NCBI GenBank assembly: GCA_973895155.1
Contig: OZ316894.1
Coordinates: 13,888,001-13,952,000, forward strand
DNA from: Marsupella aquatica
Lineage: Eukaryota; Marchantiophyta
Length of the DNA stretch: 64,000 bases
Direction of reading: 5' to 3'
Position numbers and translations under genes: made by a program. Every line of letters starts with the position of its first letter. Position 1 is the first letter of the stretch. The notes beneath the pieces are model-generated. The model searched no databases and was not told where the DNA came from. It saw nothing but the letters and a program-made list of their open reading frames with translations. Positions 63,901 to 64,000 of this stretch are shown piece after piece.

Positions 63901-64000
63901 GGATGGAGGTGGATCCTTTGTCACATGGGCCATTATTTCTTCAACGTCAGATTCTTTGTAATGTGACAATAGCTCCTCTCTAAAGTCATCATCCAGGATG
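60913..64000 (-). CDS. Ty3/gypsy pol: RT, RNase H, integrase (intact, open at window edge)
   Basis: An uninterrupted frame of more than 1,025 codons; it remains open to the window end (the first codons seen read ILDDDFREELLSHYKES), so the true start, protease and gag are outside. RT: EEIDRLLDAGFIYPVMHSEW, KIRVCQDFRKLNDATKKDHY, YSFLDGYSGYNQIWI, FRRMPFGLCNAPGMFQRLMM, EIFIDDFAVYG (catalytic IDD), GFLGCVGYYRRFIKDFAKVA. RNase H: FHVYVDVSGFCIGAVLSQ, YSPTDREALGIIYACKKYRH, FHTDHNSLKYM. Integrase: HFARETTARKILDAGYWWPT with CDPCQRQG zinc finger, WGVDFIGPFTPI, LVSDRGTHFLNH and YHPRANGLTERANGIMGKIL (DDE). C-terminal block: YDSRFMHFPGKLHTRWMGPY. No chromodomain; wording is closest to the Tat/Athila branch. 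It ends 36 bp inside the LTR. The only pol in the window without a stop, so the youngest gypsy here. Confidence 0.95.
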   Translation of the reverse strand, partial: ILDDDFREELLSHYKESDVEEIMAHVTKDPPPSRPDQEESDAPVYGGMRLARLEETFDEETRNKLDVIRPEQYTKVEVGEGKTLNIGSKLDATEQRTIQELLKEYQDVFAWSHQDLKGVPPEFGEHSIDLMSGARPVRQRQYRLNPKYSLMVKEEIDRLLDAGFIYPVMHSEWVSPIVIVPKKKGPDGKVKIRVCQDFRKLNDATKKDHYPLPFTDIVLDMVAGWEIYSFLDGYSGYNQIWIREEDQLKTAFTTEWGIFAFRRMPFGLCNAPGMFQRLMMNIFHDFLRRFLEIFIDDFAVYGKRVKHPEHLRLTFQRCRETCLKLHPEKCFFGIEEGILLGHKVSARGIEVDREKVAVWVAVSFPKNVKEVRGFLGCVGYYRRFIKDFAKVAMPLTSMLKKGSEFEPTPSRQAAFDELKKRLLEAPVLITPNWNKEFHVYVDVSGFCIGAVLSQLDDDGRDHPIYFASRQLAPAEKNYSPTDREALGIIYACKKYRHYLLGYKVVFHTDHNSLKYMVNKPDLSGRIARWVLLLQEFNYEVRVRSGKSHSNADFFSRIEGASDSQEIDDRFPDEEVFSVNTEATTWYGEILEFLRTARVPSRLGPERAAVFLRKTGPYLLVKGVLHKYGMDGRLRRCLEEAEIRTVMAALHEEEAGGHFARETTARKILDAGYWWPTLFRDVHRYIQRCDPCQRQGKPGPSSRHPLVPILPLAPFEKWGVDFIGPFTPITRRGRKRYIILATDYATKWVEARATAKDDANTTARFLYEQIFTRFGPPLELVSDRGTHFLNHTIERLTENYLISHRKTTPYHPRANGLTERANGIMGKILNKTVSAHKTDWDLKLLAATYAYNLAHKTTTGHSPYFLVFGQHSLVPVEFEVPTIRILTREREGAEESVASRIQQLEQLTETREEALTHTEQEQGKRKSHYDSRLRRVSIEEGDLVLLYDSRFMHFPGKLHTRWMGPYVVDAVYSNGSVQLKTLEGQLLNTRINQERLKKYYTEEEYGARGGASQLREELCDGYPVTGSHT
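60949..60961 (-). other. Polypurine tract of the intact gypsy element
   Basis: AAGAGAGGAGCTA on the - strand directly before the LTR start TGTGACGG. It overlaps the pol reading frame (codons for LREEL). It defines the 3' LTR boundary used above. Confidence 0.8.

Noticed and set aside
1-64000. Search by eye for tRNA, rRNA or conserved host genes
   Set aside because: No cloverleaf with B-box, no rRNA stretch and no convincing host exon set was recognised.

Overview
This 64 kb window is nuclear DNA from a eukaryote of the green lineage. I see no ordinary host gene in it; it is a nest of transposable elements. Plant-type elements dominate: Ty3/gypsy, Ty1/copia, LINEs with a DUF4283-like ORF1 and zf-RVT-like tail, MULE-like and MITE-like TIR elements. 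Two cytosine-methyltransferase-bearing gypsy copies and a large TIR transposon suggest a large, methylated, repeat-rich streptophyte genome (charophyte alga or seed-free plant rather than a compact angiosperm). The species cannot be fixed from the sequence.

Layout. 0.4-2.1 kb: decayed gag frame (-). 2,261-8,442: copia element (-) with two 175-bp LTRs and a 5-bp target duplication. 8.9-10.9 kb: short repeats, a 28-bp tandem array and a copia integrase fragment (+). 11,660-16,253 and 17,390-29,545: two insertions of a 4.6-4.7 kb sequence with TG/CA-type ends, 5-bp target duplications, no pol and a long coiled-coil ORF (-). The second is split by a 7.4 kb LINE (21,491-28,937), whose ORF1 is split by a 351-bp TIR element. 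29,551-33,169: 5' part of a gypsy element (+), gag-protease-cytosine methyltransferase. 33,170-35,467: a third, truncated coiled-coil-ORF sequence (-). About 35,468-56,874: a second copy of the methyltransferase gypsy (-), protease-methyltransferase-RT-RNase H-integrase. It is interrupted by a 5'-truncated LINE (37,220-39,563, +) and by a 13.6 kb TIR DNA transposon (42,130-55,756). That transposon itself contains a 3.45 kb MULE-like insertion (43,728-47,178) filled with a 116-bp hairpin satellite. 56,875-64,000: a gypsy element (-) with an intact pol and a 4.07 kb LTR carrying a 618-aa coiled-coil ORF.

Three things stand out. First, a gypsy lineage keeps a long protein-coding ORF inside its giant LTR. 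The pol-bearing copy defines the LTR (polypurine tract, TG...CA ends), and the two pol-less copies with target duplications are best read as solo LTRs. All four copies share a 16-nt palindrome, TTCCG-N4-CGGAA core, whose outer pair covaries. Second, a Dnmt3/DRM-like C5-cytosine methyltransferase sits in the gypsy polyprotein between protease and RT. Third, the 13.6 kb transposon (4-bp duplication, DDE-type transposase with an HTHEDVDALF motif) also encodes a beta-class N4/N6 DNA-methyltransferase-like protein with a possible ParB-like N-terminus, and an FCP1/NIF-like protein. Two different DNA-methyltransferase families thus ride on mobile elements, one nested in the other, in a sequence whose stop codons are mostly TAG at glutamine (CAG) positions or TGA where CGA is the likely ancestor, as methylcytosine deamination would produce.
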